Counted from the stretch's first letter, positions 40,333 through 49,601 are shown. The stretch: 64,000 nt of DNA from an uncultured Pseudokineococcus sp. (GCF_947495735.1 NZ_CANMAA010000001.1:124001-188000); one strand, 5' to 3'. The notes: a model not told the origin generated them from the sequence alone. Numbers and translations are program-made.

Positions 40333-42951
40333 TCAGGAGGACCGGAACCGGAGAACCGGCACCGCCCGCAGCCCTGACGCGGTCGGCCGCCGTGCCAGCT
40401 CGAGGTCCTGGACGGTGCACCGCCACCCGTGCGCCCGGCGGGCCGCGGCGAGGTCCTCCTCGATCTCGGTGTTGGTCCTCAGGGCCGCCACGGCGGTGCT
40501 GAGGACCTCGACCTCGACGGTGTTCTCGCCCTCGGCGACCGCGCGGGTCACGTCGACGGCGAAGGGCGGCGCCCAGGCGGTGCCGCAGGCGACCCCGTTC
40601 ACGGTCACCCGCGCGACCTCGCCCGCGGGCGCGGCGAGCGCCACGCGGTAGGAGGCTCCGCGGATCCCGGCGTCGTCGAGCGACCCGGGGTCGGAGGTCC
40701 GCGGCTCGCCCAGGTCGAGGACCACCCGCCCGGCCGCCTGCACGGCGCTCAGGCGCGCGGTCGTCCGGTAGACCGCGGCCCCGGAGTAGTCGCGTCGCGC
40801 CTCGTCCGACTCCCACGCGTGCGGCACGGCCACCGGCGCGGCCGCGCTCGGCGCGTCGGCGTACGCGACCGTCCACGGGCCGGCGAGGACGGCGGCGCCG
40901 TCCGGCTCGGCCGCGGATCGCGGGCGCGGCTCGTCCGGCCCGCCGTGGGGCGTGCCGTGCGAGACGACGACCGCTGCCTCGTAGGGGTGCAGGACCAGGG
41001 CGACGCCACCGTCCACGACCTCGCAGGGCAGGGACTCGCCGGTGAGGGGGTCCCACCGCTCCCACCCCGCACCGCCCGACCGCGGGGAGAACCGGACGGC
41101 GCGCACCGCGGGGCCGGTGTTGACGACGAGGTGGACGTCGGTCCCGCTCGTGCGGCGGTGGACGACGCCGACGTCGGGCGTCGCCGGGACGACGACCGCG
41201 TCGGGGGCGACCACGCGCCCGAGCGCCGCGGGCAGCTCCTGCGGCGCCGCGACGCGGGCCCAGCCCGGCCCCTCGGCGCTCCCCCCGGCGGCGACGACCG
41301 CGCCCCCGGCCGCGACGTGGGCCGCCAGGCGACGGGCCGACTCGGGAGGCAGGTGGTGGACGTCGGGCAGGACGACGACGCGGTACCGCGCCAGGTGTCC
41401 CTCGGCGAGGGCCGTGTCGTCGACGAGGTCGTAGTCGTAGCCGCTCTCGCGCAGCACCGCCGGCAGCTCCTCGCCGATGCGGGTGCGCGTGCTGCGCCAC
41501 AGGTCGAGGTGCACGGCCCCCGTCGCGGGCGGCGGGCGGGTCGCGTCGGCGCTCGGGGCGTAGAGCGCCACGTCGACGACCGGTTCCCCCTGCCGCAGCA
41601 GCCAGCACAGCCGCTGGAGGTAGCGGGCCAGCTCCGGCATCACCGGCCACCACGGGTTGTGGTCCGACAGCGCGCCTGCGGCGTAGAAGACCTTCCCGGG
41701 CGCCTGCGCGCCCGCCGGGGAGTACGGCCACCCGTGGCCGACCAGCTGGTTGACGCCGAGGAGGAGGTGCTCGTGGGCCTCGGCCTTGAGGTCCAGGGGG
41801 GTGGCGGCGAAGGAGGGGGAGTGGACCCACGTCCAGGTCTCGGAGGAGACGACGTCGCGGCCGTGCAGGTGGGCTGCGGAGGTGGCCCACTTCGTCTGGG
41901 TCACCGACCGCCACCCCCACCCCTCGCCCTCGGGGAGGTCGACGTGGCGGTAGCTGCTGAGGGTGGCGGGCGGCGCCCCGTAGCTCTGCAGCCGGAACAG
42001 CACGTCGTGCTCGCGCGCCCACCGCTGGACGACGACGACGAAGTTCTCCTCGTAGAGCTCGCCCAGCGTCCTCGTGACGTCCGCCCGCACCTCCTCCGAC
42101 GCCGGTCCGGGGGTGTGCAGCTGCCACAGGAGCGGCCTCAGGTCGTAGCCGCGCCGTGCGGAGAACTCCTCGAGCAGCGCGGGCGTCCAGTCCGCCCCGT
42201 ACACCTCGAGGCTGTCGCAGAAGACCGCGGTGACGAGCTCCGGGCTCGCGGCGGCGAGGAGGGGGGCGGCGACGGCCGCGAGGTGCGCCTCGGTGGCGGC
42301 CCGGCTGCAGTGGTCGAGCACCGGCCCCTCGGCCCCGACGGCGGCTCGCTTGACGTTCTGGCCGGTCGGGCTCGAGGTGACCAGCAGGAGCCGGCGCGGG
42401 CCGGTGCCCTCCGGGACCTCCACGGCGCCGTCGCGGACCGCCACCTCGTGGTACTCGGCCACGACCTCCTGCACCGATCCCTCGGCCAGGTAGGCCGCGA
42501 CGAGGACGTCACCGGGCCAGCCGCTCGGGACGGGCATGCGGCGCGCGCCGGGCGGGATCTCGCGCTCGTCCCAGCGCAGGCAGCGGGCGGCGTGGTCGTC
42601 GCCCACGTGCGGCCCCCCGAAGGACCAGCCGCTGCCCAGGGTCAGGTCGAGGCGCAGGCCGAGCGCGTCCGCGCGCTCGGCGGCGAAGCGAAGCCGCCGG
42701 AGGAAGACGTCGGAGAGGAAGCCCTCGTCCGCGTCCGCGCACGGCGCCACGGGGGAGGTGAAGGCGACCTCGACGCCGCCGATCCCGGCGGCCGCCATCG
42801 CCTCCAGCTCCCGGGCGAGCTCCGCCTCCTCGACGACGGGGCCGGGCCACCACCACCGCACCATCACCCGGCTCTCCGGCGGCGGTGCCCGGAAGCCCCG
42901 CCGCAGGGCGGCCAGGTCCGTCCCCGACGACGTCCCCGCTGGTCCCCGCAC
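40333..42951 (-). CDS. GH106-like glycoside hydrolase, candidate alpha-L-rhamnosidase
   Basis: An approximately 872-residue protein without a clear signal peptide. FRAPPPESRVMVRWWWPGPVVE near residue 20-42 and AMAAAGIGGVEVAF soon after are the signature opening of GH106, whose characterised members are alpha-L-rhamnosidases. DLTLGSGWSFGGPHV, AVFCDSLEVYGADWTP, and RLQSYGAPP are further barrel segments, and a GH2-like sandwich with EVEVLSTAVAALRTN ends the protein. I placed the start at the GTG at 42951 because GAGGTGGAG precedes it; another GTG at 42999 adds 16 residues but has no ribosome site. Lack of a signal suggests cleavage of imported rhamnosides. It diverges from the third CUT1 operon. 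Confidence 0.82.
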   Translation of the reverse strand: MRGPAGTSSGTDLAALRRGFRAPPPESRVMVRWWWPGPVVEEAELARELEAMAAAGIGGVEVAFTSPVAPCADADEGFLSDVFLRRLRFAAERADALGLRLDLTLGSGWSFGGPHVGDDHAARCLRWDEREIPPGARRMPVPSGWPGDVLVAAYLAEGSVQEVVAEYHEVAVRDGAVEVPEGTGPRRLLLVTSSPTGQNVKRAAVGAEGPVLDHCSRAATEAHLAAVAAPLLAAASPELVTAVFCDSLEVYGADWTPALLEEFSARRGYDLRPLLWQLHTPGPASEEVRADVTRTLGELYEENFVVVVQRWAREHDVLFRLQSYGAPPATLSSYRHVDLPEGEGWGWRSVTQTKWATSAAHLHGRDVVSSETWTWVHSPSFAATPLDLKAEAHEHLLLGVNQLVGHGWPYSPAGAQAPGKVFYAAGALSDHNPWWPVMPELARYLQRLCWLLRQGEPVVDVALYAPSADATRPPPATGAVHLDLWRSTRTRIGEELPAVLRESGYDYDLVDDTALAEGHLARYRVVVLPDVHHLPPESARRLAAHVAAGGAVVAAGGSAEGPGWARVAAPQELPAALGRVVAPDAVVVPATPDVGVVHRRTSGTDVHLVVNTGPAVRAVRFSPRSGGAGWERWDPLTGESLPCEVVDGGVALVLHPYEAAVVVSHGTPHGGPDEPRPRSAAEPDGAAVLAGPWTVAYADAPSAAAPVAVPHAWESDEARRDYSGAAVYRTTARLSAVQAAGRVVLDLGEPRTSDPGSLDDAGIRGASYRVALAAPAGEVARVTVNGVACGTAWAPPFAVDVTRAVAEGENTVEVEVLSTAVAALRTNTEIEEDLAAARRAHGWRCTVQDLELARRPTASGLRAVPVLRFRSS

Positions 42952-43059
42952 GGTCTCCACCTCTCGTCCCAGCGGCGGGCGCGACGTCGACGTCCGCACC
43001 GCAGCGCGCCGTGACCGGCGGTGGGCGGGCGCCGTGGCCGGCGCCGCTCGGTCCCGCGG

Positions 43060-43089
43060 ACGCTAGTGAGGGCCCGGGCCCGCGGTCAA
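43060..43089 (-). promoter_or_regulatory. Putative promoter of the GH106 gene
   Basis: On the minus strand TTGACC (43084-43089) and TAGCGT (43060-43065) are separated by 18 bases, the same layout as other promoters in this window. No operator overlaps it; the class A palindrome at 43254 is about 165 bases away and could serve both divergent genes. The roughly 350-base gap 42952-43302 contains only these signals. Confidence 0.5.
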
Positions 43090-43214
43090 CGGCCGGGCGC
43101 TGGGGCCAGCGGCGTCCCAGGGGCGACGCACCGCCGCGCGGCCGGGCTGGCCCCGTCGCCCGGCGGCTCCTCGTCGTGGCCCGGTCACGCGGCGCACCGC
43201 GATGCCGCCGAGCC

Positions 43215-43269
43215 TTGACCGCGGCGCCGGCGCGGTCCTACGCTCGCTTCCGGCTTGAAACGTTACAAG
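43215..43269 (+). promoter_or_regulatory. Promoter and class A operator of the third CUT1 operon
   Basis: TTGACC (43215-43220), 18 bases, TACGCT (43239-43244) form the promoter. The 16-base palindrome CTTGAAACGTTACAAG (43254-43269) has a single mismatched pair and sits just after the expected transcription start, where a LacI-type repressor would block initiation or elongation. It is the best-conserved class A site in the window. Confidence 0.75.
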
Positions 43270-43302
43270 CGCGGGCGTCCGCGCCGTCGAAGGAGACGTT
43301 GC

Positions 43303-43362
43303 ATGCGGCAGTCACCAGGTCCGCTCGTCCGCGCCCGGAGCCGCGGCGAGGCGTCGCCGTGA
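43303..43362 (+). CDS. Short leader open reading frame before the third CUT1 operon
   Basis: A 19-codon frame (MRQSPGPLVRARSRGEASP) starts at an ATG preceded by a strong GAAGGAGA, and its TGA overlaps the GTG start of the permease (GTGA). The permease itself has a poorer ribosome site, so translation of the leader may load ribosomes onto it. No homologue is known to me. It may be a coupling leader, or the trace of a different N-terminus; conservation is unknown. Confidence 0.35.
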   Translation: MRQSPGPLVRARSRGEASP

Positions 43363-44315
43363 GCGCCGCCGGTGGCGCGGCGACGCAGGCCGCCTCGGGC
43401 GAGCGTGCGGCCTCCGCCACGGCGCCCCCCGGGCGGCGCCGGCGCCGGCGGTCGGCCGTGCCCTGGTGGTTCGTCGTCCCCGCCGCCGTCTTCTACGTGT
43501 TCGCCGTCGCGTGGCCGAGCCTCCAGGGCGCGGCGCTGTCGCTGACGGACTGGGACGGGCTCTCCCAGGAGCGCAGCTTCGTCGGGCTGGCCCAGTTCGA
43601 GCGGCTGATCGCGGACAGCGCGGCGACCGGCGCCATCTGGAACACGCTGTTCATCGCCGTGGGCATCACCGTGCTGCAGAACCTCGTGGGCCTGCTCCTG
43701 GCGCTGGGGGTGCACTCGAAGATCAAGAGCCGCAACGTCCTGAGGGTCGCGCTCTTCGCCCCGGCCGTCATCACGCCGGTGGCCGTCGGCTACCTGTGGC
43801 AGTTCCTGCTGGCGCCGCAGGGCGCCGTCAACGACCTCCTCGGCGCCCTGGGGCTGGGATTCCTCCAGCGCAGCTGGCTGGGTGACGGCGACCTGGCGCT
43901 CGTCGCCATCGTCGTGGTCATCATCTGGCAGTTCGCGGGCTACTCGATGGTCATCTTCCTGGCGGGCCTGCAGGGCGTCCCCGAGGAGATCCTCGAGGCT
44001 TCCCACCTCGACGGCGCAGGGGCCTTCCGGCGCTTCTGGTCGGTCGTCCGGCCGGAGCTCGCGCCGGCGCTGACCATCAACCTGATGCTGTCGGTCATCG
44101 GCGGGCTGAAGCTCTTCGACCAGGTCTGGGTGATGACCGGCGGCGGTCCGGGCAACGCGACGGACACGATGTCGACGCTCATCTACAAGAACGCCTTCCA
44201 GTTCAACGACTTCGCCTACGGCATCGCCATGGCGCTCGTGCTCACGGCCTTCGTGGCCGTGCTGTCCTCCGCCCAGTACCTCGGGCTGCGCCGGCAGCCG
44301 GGAGGGTCCTCGTGA
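43359..44315 (+). CDS. CUT1 sugar ABC transporter permease (MalF-like)
   Basis: A 318-residue permease. After a 35-residue Arg-rich N-terminus, helices start at VPWWFVVPAAVFYVFAVAWPS. TDWDGLSQERSFVGLAQFERLI is typical of the first periplasmic loop in MalF-like proteins, and the EAA loop is EASHLDGAGAFRRFWSVVRP. The GTG start at 43359 is chosen because it overlaps the leader stop and lies just before the conserved part; the frame is open upstream to 42885 but through the promoter and operator. It differs clearly from the other two CUT1 systems (it has ITPVAVGYLWQFLLAPQGAVN), so it probably has another cargo. Confidence 0.9.
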   Translation: MSAAGGAATQAASGERAASATAPPGRRRRRRSAVPWWFVVPAAVFYVFAVAWPSLQGAALSLTDWDGLSQERSFVGLAQFERLIADSAATGAIWNTLFIAVGITVLQNLVGLLLALGVHSKIKSRNVLRVALFAPAVITPVAVGYLWQFLLAPQGAVNDLLGALGLGFLQRSWLGDGDLALVAIVVVIIWQFAGYSMVIFLAGLQGVPEEILEASHLDGAGAFRRFWSVVRPELAPALTINLMLSVIGGLKLFDQVWVMTGGGPGNATDTMSTLIYKNAFQFNDFAYGIAMALVLTAFVAVLSSAQYLGLRRQPGGSS

Positions 44316-45133
44316 ACCGCTACTCGTGGCGCACCGGCGTCCTCGAGGCCGTCATGGTCGCCGTGGGGCTGCTGTTCCTCGTGCCCCTCTACGTCCTGGT
44401 GAACATCTCGCTGAAGGCCCCTCAGGGGCCGACCGAGCCGCTCGTCCCGGTGGGGCAGCCGACCCTGGTGAACTACGCCGACGCCTGGAACCAGGCCGGT
44501 CTGGGGCCGGCCATGGTCAACAGCGCCACGGTGACCGTCGTCAGCGTGCTGCTCATCGTGGTCTTCGCCGCGCTCGCCGCCTACCCGCTCGCCCGGGTGA
44601 CGAGCCGTTGGTCCTCCTGGCTCTTCTACGCCTTCCTCGTCGGGCTCCTGCTGCCCTTCCAGCTCGCCCTCATCCCCCTCTACACGACGATGCGCGACCT
44701 CGGGCTCCTCGGGTCGGTGTGGGCGCTCGTCATCTACTACGTGGGGCTTCAGATGCCCTTCTCGATCTTCCTCTACACGAGCTTCTTGCGCGCCGTCCCC
44801 CACGACTACGAGGAGGCCGCCTCGATCGACGGGGCGGGTCCGCTGCGCTCCTTCTGGAGCGTCGTCTTCCCGCTGCTGCGGCCGGTGACGGGGACGGTGG
44901 TGATCCTCAACGTGCTCCAGGTGTGGAACGACTTCCTGACGCCGCTGCTCTACCTGTCCGGCAGCGCGCAGCAGACGCTCCCCGTGGCCCTGTTCACGTT
45001 CGTCAGCCAGTACGTGTCGCAGTGGAACCTCGTGTTCGCCGGGCTCGTCATCTCGATCGCTCCCATCCTCCTCGTCTACTTCCTCATGCAGAAGACGATC
45101 ATCAAGGGCTTCGCCAGCGGCCTGAAGGGCTGA
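44312..45133 (+). CDS. CUT1 sugar ABC transporter permease (MalG-like)
   Basis: A 273-residue permease with six helices from LEAVMVAVGLLFLVPLYVLVN and the EAA loop EAASIDGAGPLRSFWSVVFP; the end KTIIKGFASGLKG is typical of MalG. The GTG start overlaps the upstream stop by 4 bases. It is co-transcribed with the permease before it and the binding protein after it. Confidence 0.92.
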   Translation: MNRYSWRTGVLEAVMVAVGLLFLVPLYVLVNISLKAPQGPTEPLVPVGQPTLVNYADAWNQAGLGPAMVNSATVTVVSVLLIVVFAALAAYPLARVTSRWSSWLFYAFLVGLLLPFQLALIPLYTTMRDLGLLGSVWALVIYYVGLQMPFSIFLYTSFLRAVPHDYEEAASIDGAGPLRSFWSVVFPLLRPVTGTVVILNVLQVWNDFLTPLLYLSGSAQQTLPVALFTFVSQYVSQWNLVFAGLVISIAPILLVYFLMQKTIIKGFASGLKG

Positions 45134-45195
45134 GGCCCACCGACCGTCCCCGCCCCGCACCCGTCCCGAGCCCCTCGCGTTCGAAGGAGAACGAC

Positions 45196-46488
45196 ATGAA
45201 CCGGTCCCTGCGCAGCACCCTCGTCCCCGGCGCCCTGGCGCTGGCGCTCGTCGGCGCCACCACCGCCTGCTCCAGCGACGTCGCCGGTGGTGGTGCCGCT
45301 GGCGGTGGGGGCGACGGCCAGACCCTCGCGGTCGCGGCCACGACCAACGAGCAGGCGGCCATGGACGCCGTCATCGCCGACTTCGAGGAGGCGAACCCGG
45401 GAGTCACGGTCAACGCCACGTACTCGGCGCTGGACCAGTACCAGACCACCACCCGCACCCAGCTCTCCTCGGGCACCGCACCGGACGTCCTCTTCGTGTG
45501 GCCCGGCGACGGCAACCCGGTCGCGGTGGACGTCGTGGCACCGGCCGGCTACCTCGAGGACCTCTCCGACGAGGAGTGGGTGGCCGACCTGCCCGACGGC
45601 ATCCGGCCCGTCGTGCAGGACACCGAGGGCGCGACCTGGATCGCACCGATCAGCTTCTCCGGCATCGGCGCCGTCTACAACATGACGGCGCTGGAGGAGG
45701 TCGGCCTCACGCCGCCGGAGACGTGGAGCGAGCTGCTGCAGTTCTGCGCCGACGCCCAGGAGCAGGGGCGCAGCGCGTTCGCCCTCGGGGCTCAGACGAA
45801 CTGGGTGACGCAGCTCATCCCCTTCGCCCTGACCCCCTCGCTCGTGTACCGCGACAACCCGGACTTCGCCGAGCAGATGGCCGCCGGCGAGGCGTCCTTC
45901 GCGGACTCGGAGTGGACGACCGCGATGGACAAGAACCTCGAGATGCAGGAGGCGGGCTGCTTCCAGAGCGACCCGCTGGGCACGAGCTACGAGGCGACCC
46001 TCACCGCGGTCGCGCAGGGCGACAGCCTCGGTGTCATCCAGGTCAACTCGGCCGTCCCCGGCGTGCAGGGCGAGGCGCCCGAGGGCACCGAGGTCCAGCT
46101 CCTCCCCGTTCCCGCGACCGACGACCCGTCGGAGACCTGGATGGCGGGGGCAGCAGGCTCGTCCTACGGCATCAACGTCGACGCGGCGAACCCGGACCTG
46201 GCGCACCAGTTCCTCGACTACGTCATGTCGCCAGAGGGCACGAACACGTACGTCACGACGAACTCGGCGCTGCCGGCGATCCCGAACGACGACTTCCAGG
46301 TCGAGCCGTCGCTGGAGGCCCTGGCGCAGTACCAGGAGGAGGGCAGGACCTACCCCTTCATGGACCAGCAGTGGCCGAACGCCAGGGTGCAGCAGACGCT
46401 CTTCTCGGTCGCGCAGCAGCTGCTGGGCGGGCAGACGGACGTGCCCTCGGCGCTGGCCGCGATGGACGAGGCCTACGCGCAGGGCTGA
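45196..46488 (+). CDS. CUT1 sugar ABC transporter substrate-binding lipoprotein (rhamnoside candidate)
   Basis: A 430-residue family 1 solute-binding protein with a Sec lipoprotein signal ending TTAC (Cys25) and a Gly-rich linker before QTLAVAATTNEQAAMDAVI. GAAGGAGA precedes the ATG. Unusually, the binding-protein gene is third, after both permeases. The next gene is a GH78 without signal peptide, so the imported material is probably a rhamnose-containing oligosaccharide or glycoside cleaved inside the cell; this is inference. No ATPase gene accompanies the system. A hairpin follows the stop. Confidence 0.9.
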   Translation: MNRSLRSTLVPGALALALVGATTACSSDVAGGGAAGGGGDGQTLAVAATTNEQAAMDAVIADFEEANPGVTVNATYSALDQYQTTTRTQLSSGTAPDVLFVWPGDGNPVAVDVVAPAGYLEDLSDEEWVADLPDGIRPVVQDTEGATWIAPISFSGIGAVYNMTALEEVGLTPPETWSELLQFCADAQEQGRSAFALGAQTNWVTQLIPFALTPSLVYRDNPDFAEQMAAGEASFADSEWTTAMDKNLEMQEAGCFQSDPLGTSYEATLTAVAQGDSLGVIQVNSAVPGVQGEAPEGTEVQLLPVPATDDPSETWMAGAAGSSYGINVDAANPDLAHQFLDYVMSPEGTNTYVTTNSALPAIPNDDFQVEPSLEALAQYQEEGRTYPFMDQQWPNARVQQTLFSVAQQLLGGQTDVPSALAAMDEAYAQG

Positions 46489-46498
46489 GCCGACACGG

Positions 46499-46533
46499 AC
46501 CGGTGGCGGAGCGGGTGACGCCCCGCCACCGGT
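46499..46533 (+). terminator. Stem-loop after the third binding-protein gene
   Basis: ACCGGTGGCGG (46499-46509) pairs with CCGCCACCGGT (46523-46533) across 13 bases. The right arm runs into three tandem GGTCCC units (46531-46548). It separates the transporter from GH78 and may reduce read-through or protect the upstream mRNA. Confidence 0.6.
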
Positions 46534-46614
46534 CCCGGTCCCGGTCCCGGTGACCGCGCACCACCACCAGACCCGCACCGGCCGTGCCCCACGGCACCCG
46601 AGAGGACACCCCTG

Positions 46615-49293
46615 TTGAGCACTGCACCTGAGACGCGGCCCGTCGCCGACGAGCCGTCCGTCGTCGTGACCGATCTCCGCGCTGAGCAGCTGGAGCCCGC
46701 GCTGGGCCTGGGGACGGCGACCCCGCGGTTGTCGTGGGTCGTGCGCCCGGCCGCGGACGCGGTGGTCGAGGAGGACTGGCGCCAGCGGGGGTACGAGGTC
46801 GAGGTCGTCCCCGCCGCCGGCGGGGACGCCTGGCGCAGCGGTGAGGTGGCGGGGGACCACGGTGTCCTGGTGCCCTGGCCCGGGGCGCCGCTGGCGTCGC
46901 GCACGGCGGTGCACGTGCGGGTGCGGGCCCTCGGGGAGGACGGCGTGGCGTCGGCGTGGAGCGGGCCGCTGCCGGTGGAGACCGGGCTGCTGGACCCGGC
47001 GGACTGGGTGGCCCGCCCCGTGTCGGCCGAGCTGGGGCAGGACCCCTCCGACGTCCAGCCGCCCGTCCTGCTCCGCCGGGTGCTGCAGCTCGACGCCCCG
47101 GTCGCCTCGGCGCGGCTGCACCTGTCGGCGCACGGGGTGACGGAGGTCGAGCTGAACGGGCGCCGGGTGGGGGACGAGGTCATGGCGCCGGGGTGGACGA
47201 GCTACGACCACCGGCTGCGGTACCGGACGCACGACGTGACGGCGCTGCTGTCCGAGGGCGAGAACGTCCTGGGGGCGTGGCTGGCCGACGGCTGGTACCG
47301 GGGGCGCCTGGGGTTCCACGGCGGTCACGTGAACCTGTGGGGCGAGCGCACGGCGCTGCTGGCCCAGCTCGACGTCGAGCTGGCCGACGGCCGTCGCGTC
47401 ACCGTGGCCACGGCCGGGGACGGCTCGTGGCGTGCGGCGCCCTCGCCGATCGGATCCAGCGGTCTGTACGAGGGCGAGGTGCACGACGCCCGTCGCGAGC
47501 TCGAGGGGTGGTCGCGGCCGGGGTTCGACGACAGCGGCTGGGCCGGCGTCGTGGAGGTCGAGCGCGACCCGGCCACCCTGGTGGCCGCGCAGGGCCCGCC
47601 GGTGCGCTGCACGCAGGAGGTGCTGCCCGTGGCGGTGGCCACCGCGCCGTCGGGTGCGACGGTGCTGGACTTCGGCCAGAACCTCGTGGGCCGGCTGCGG
47701 ATCCGCGTGCACGGGTCGGCCGGGGACCGGATCCGGCTGCGCCACGCAGAGGTCCTGCAGGACGGCGAGCTCTACCGCCGTCCGCTGCGCGGAGCGGCGC
47801 AGGAGGACGTCTACGTCTGCGCCGGCGGGGGCGAGGAGGTCTGGGAGCCGCGGTTCACGATGCACGGGTTCCGCTACGCCGAGGTCACCGGCTGGCCCGG
47901 CGCCCTGGCCGAGGGCGACGTCGTGGCGCGGGTCCACCACTCCGACATGCGGCGCACGGGGTGGTTCACGTGCTCGGACCCGCTGCTGGAGCGGCTGCAC
48001 GAGAACGTCGTGTGGTCCATGCGCTCGAACTTCGTGGACGTGCCGACCGACTGCCCGCAGCGCGACGAGCGGCTGGGCTGGACGGGGGACATCCAGGTGT
48101 TCGCCCCGACGGCGTCCTTCCTCTACGACGTCAGCGGCTTCCTGGCCTCGTGGATGCAGGACGTCGCGGCCGAGCAGCACGCGGACGGGGTGGTGCCGTG
48201 GTACGTCCCGGAGATCCCCGGCGGGGAGTGGACGCCGGCGCAGGCCGGCGCGGTGTGGGGCGATGTCGCGGTGCTGACCCCGGAGGTGCTGCACGCGCGC
48301 TACGGCGACGTCGAGGTGCTGCGCCGCCAGTACGACAGCGCCCGGGCGTGGGTCGACCTCGTCGAGCGGCTCGCGGGGCCGGACCGGGTGTGGGTCTCGG
48401 ACGGCCTGCAGCTGGGGGACTGGCTGGACCCAGCGGCCCCGCCGGAGGACCCGGCGGACGCCCGCACGGACAAGCACCTGGTGGCCACGGCGTACTTCGC
48501 CCGCTCCGCGGACGCACTGGCCGGGACGGCCCGGGTGCTGGGGGAGACCGGCGACGCCGAGCGCTACGAGCGCCTGGCCGGAGAGGTGCGGGAGGCCTTC
48601 GCGGGTCGTTACCGCGACGGGGACCGGCTGACCAGCGACGCGCAGACGGCCTACGCCCTCGCCGTGGTCTTCGACGTCCTCCCGCCGGACGCCCGGGCGG
48701 CGGCGGGACAGCGCCTGGCCGAGCTCGTCCGCGAGGCGGGCGGGCGGATCGCCACGGGCTTCGCCGGGACGCCGGCCGTGTGCGACGCCCTGTCGGCGAC
48801 GGGGCACGTCGACGCCGCGTACGAGCTGCTCACGACCACCGACTGCCCGTCGTGGCTGTACACCGTCTCCCAGGGGGCGACGACCATCTGGGAGCGCTGG
48901 GACAGCCTGCTGCCCGACGGGACGGTCAACCCCGGCGAGATGACGTCGTTCAACCACTACGCCCTGGGCGCCGTGGCGGACTGGATGCACCGGGTCGTGG
49001 CCGGTCTGGCGCCGGGGGCGCCGGGCTGGGCGCGGCTGCACGTCGCCCCCCGACCCGGTGGGGGGCTCACCAGCGCTGCGGCGCGGCACGAGACCCCGCG
49101 GGGCACGGCGTCCGTCTCCTGGCGCCTGGCGGGCGGGCGCCTGCTCGTCGACGTCCAGGTGCCCCTCGGGGTGCGCGCCGAGGTGGACCTGCCCGGCGAG
49201 GACGTCGTCGAGGTCGGCGCCGGGATGCACCACTTCGACGTGGACGACCGGACGGCGTCTGCGGCGCGCGCGCAGGCCCCGACCACCGCCTGA
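46615..49293 (+). CDS. Alpha-L-rhamnosidase, GH78 (intracellular)
   Basis: An 892-residue enzyme with the standard GH78 layout. The N-terminal Bac_rhamnosid_N region begins at VTDLRAEQLEPALGLGTATPRLSW, the beta-sandwich with FTMHGFRYAEVTGWPG follows, and the (alpha/alpha)6 barrel carries DVPTDCPQRDERLGWTGD at about 476-493, which includes the conserved acidic residues of the active site. MTSFNHYALGAVADWMH and the C-terminal sandwich complete it. There is no signal peptide, so it should act on substrates brought in by the adjacent transporter, releasing L-rhamnose for the rha pathway. The start is a TTG with AGAGGA upstream; the first conserved block follows within 20 residues. Confidence 0.93.
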   Translation: MSTAPETRPVADEPSVVVTDLRAEQLEPALGLGTATPRLSWVVRPAADAVVEEDWRQRGYEVEVVPAAGGDAWRSGEVAGDHGVLVPWPGAPLASRTAVHVRVRALGEDGVASAWSGPLPVETGLLDPADWVARPVSAELGQDPSDVQPPVLLRRVLQLDAPVASARLHLSAHGVTEVELNGRRVGDEVMAPGWTSYDHRLRYRTHDVTALLSEGENVLGAWLADGWYRGRLGFHGGHVNLWGERTALLAQLDVELADGRRVTVATAGDGSWRAAPSPIGSSGLYEGEVHDARRELEGWSRPGFDDSGWAGVVEVERDPATLVAAQGPPVRCTQEVLPVAVATAPSGATVLDFGQNLVGRLRIRVHGSAGDRIRLRHAEVLQDGELYRRPLRGAAQEDVYVCAGGGEEVWEPRFTMHGFRYAEVTGWPGALAEGDVVARVHHSDMRRTGWFTCSDPLLERLHENVVWSMRSNFVDVPTDCPQRDERLGWTGDIQVFAPTASFLYDVSGFLASWMQDVAAEQHADGVVPWYVPEIPGGEWTPAQAGAVWGDVAVLTPEVLHARYGDVEVLRRQYDSARAWVDLVERLAGPDRVWVSDGLQLGDWLDPAAPPEDPADARTDKHLVATAYFARSADALAGTARVLGETGDAERYERLAGEVREAFAGRYRDGDRLTSDAQTAYALAVVFDVLPPDARAAAGQRLAELVREAGGRIATGFAGTPAVCDALSATGHVDAAYELLTTTDCPSWLYTVSQGATTIWERWDSLLPDGTVNPGEMTSFNHYALGAVADWMHRVVAGLAPGAPGWARLHVAPRPGGGLTSAAARHETPRGTASVSWRLAGGRLLVDVQVPLGVRAEVDLPGEDVVEVGAGMHHFDVDDRTASAARAQAPTTA

Positions 49294-49312
49294 GCGCTCC
49301 GACGGACACCTG

Positions 49313-49355
49313 GGCCGGGACCGGGGAGGCGCCTGCGCGTCTCCTGGTCTCGGCC
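49313..49355 (+). terminator. Long stem-loop after GH78
   Basis: The arms 49313-49332 and 49337-49355 pair almost throughout, with three G-U pairs and one bulge, around a four-base loop, 20 bases after the GH78 stop. This is a plausible terminator that isolates GH78 from GH3. Between it and the GH3 promoter (49482) nothing else is recognised. Confidence 0.6.
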
Positions 49356-49481
49356 CGAGGCGTCTCCCGGGCCTGGTGCTCGGGCGCGACCTCAGCCCCG
49401 TCGCGGCTGCGCGGACGTCCACCCGGTCCCCGCGGCCCGCGAGGGCGCTCTCCTGCTGCCTGCGAAGACCGCTCTGGACCG

Positions 49482-49526
49482 TTGACGTCTCTTGGCCGGG
49501 TTCACTACCGTTTGAAACGCCTCAAC
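49482..49526 (+). promoter_or_regulatory. Promoter and class A operator of the GH3 gene
   Basis: TTGACG (49482-49487), 18 bases, TACCGT (49506-49511), immediately followed by the palindrome-like TTGAAACGCCTCAA (49512-49525). The arrangement copies that of the third CUT1 operon, so the same rhamnose-responsive LacI regulator probably acts here. Confidence 0.65.
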
Positions 49527-49601
49527 GGGTCCCGCGGCCGCCCGCCCTCACTGACGAGGGGCCTCGCAGCACCGGCCGCCGTGTCGAGGAGGACACCCGC
49601 C

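Noticed and set aside
42952-42999. Longer GH106 start at GTG 42999
   Set aside because: No ribosome site precedes it, whereas GAGGTGGAG precedes the GTG at 42951; the extra residues are not conserved-looking.
46531-46548. Three tandem GGTCCC units
   Set aside because: Too short to count as a repeat array; reported only as part of the adjacent stem-loop.
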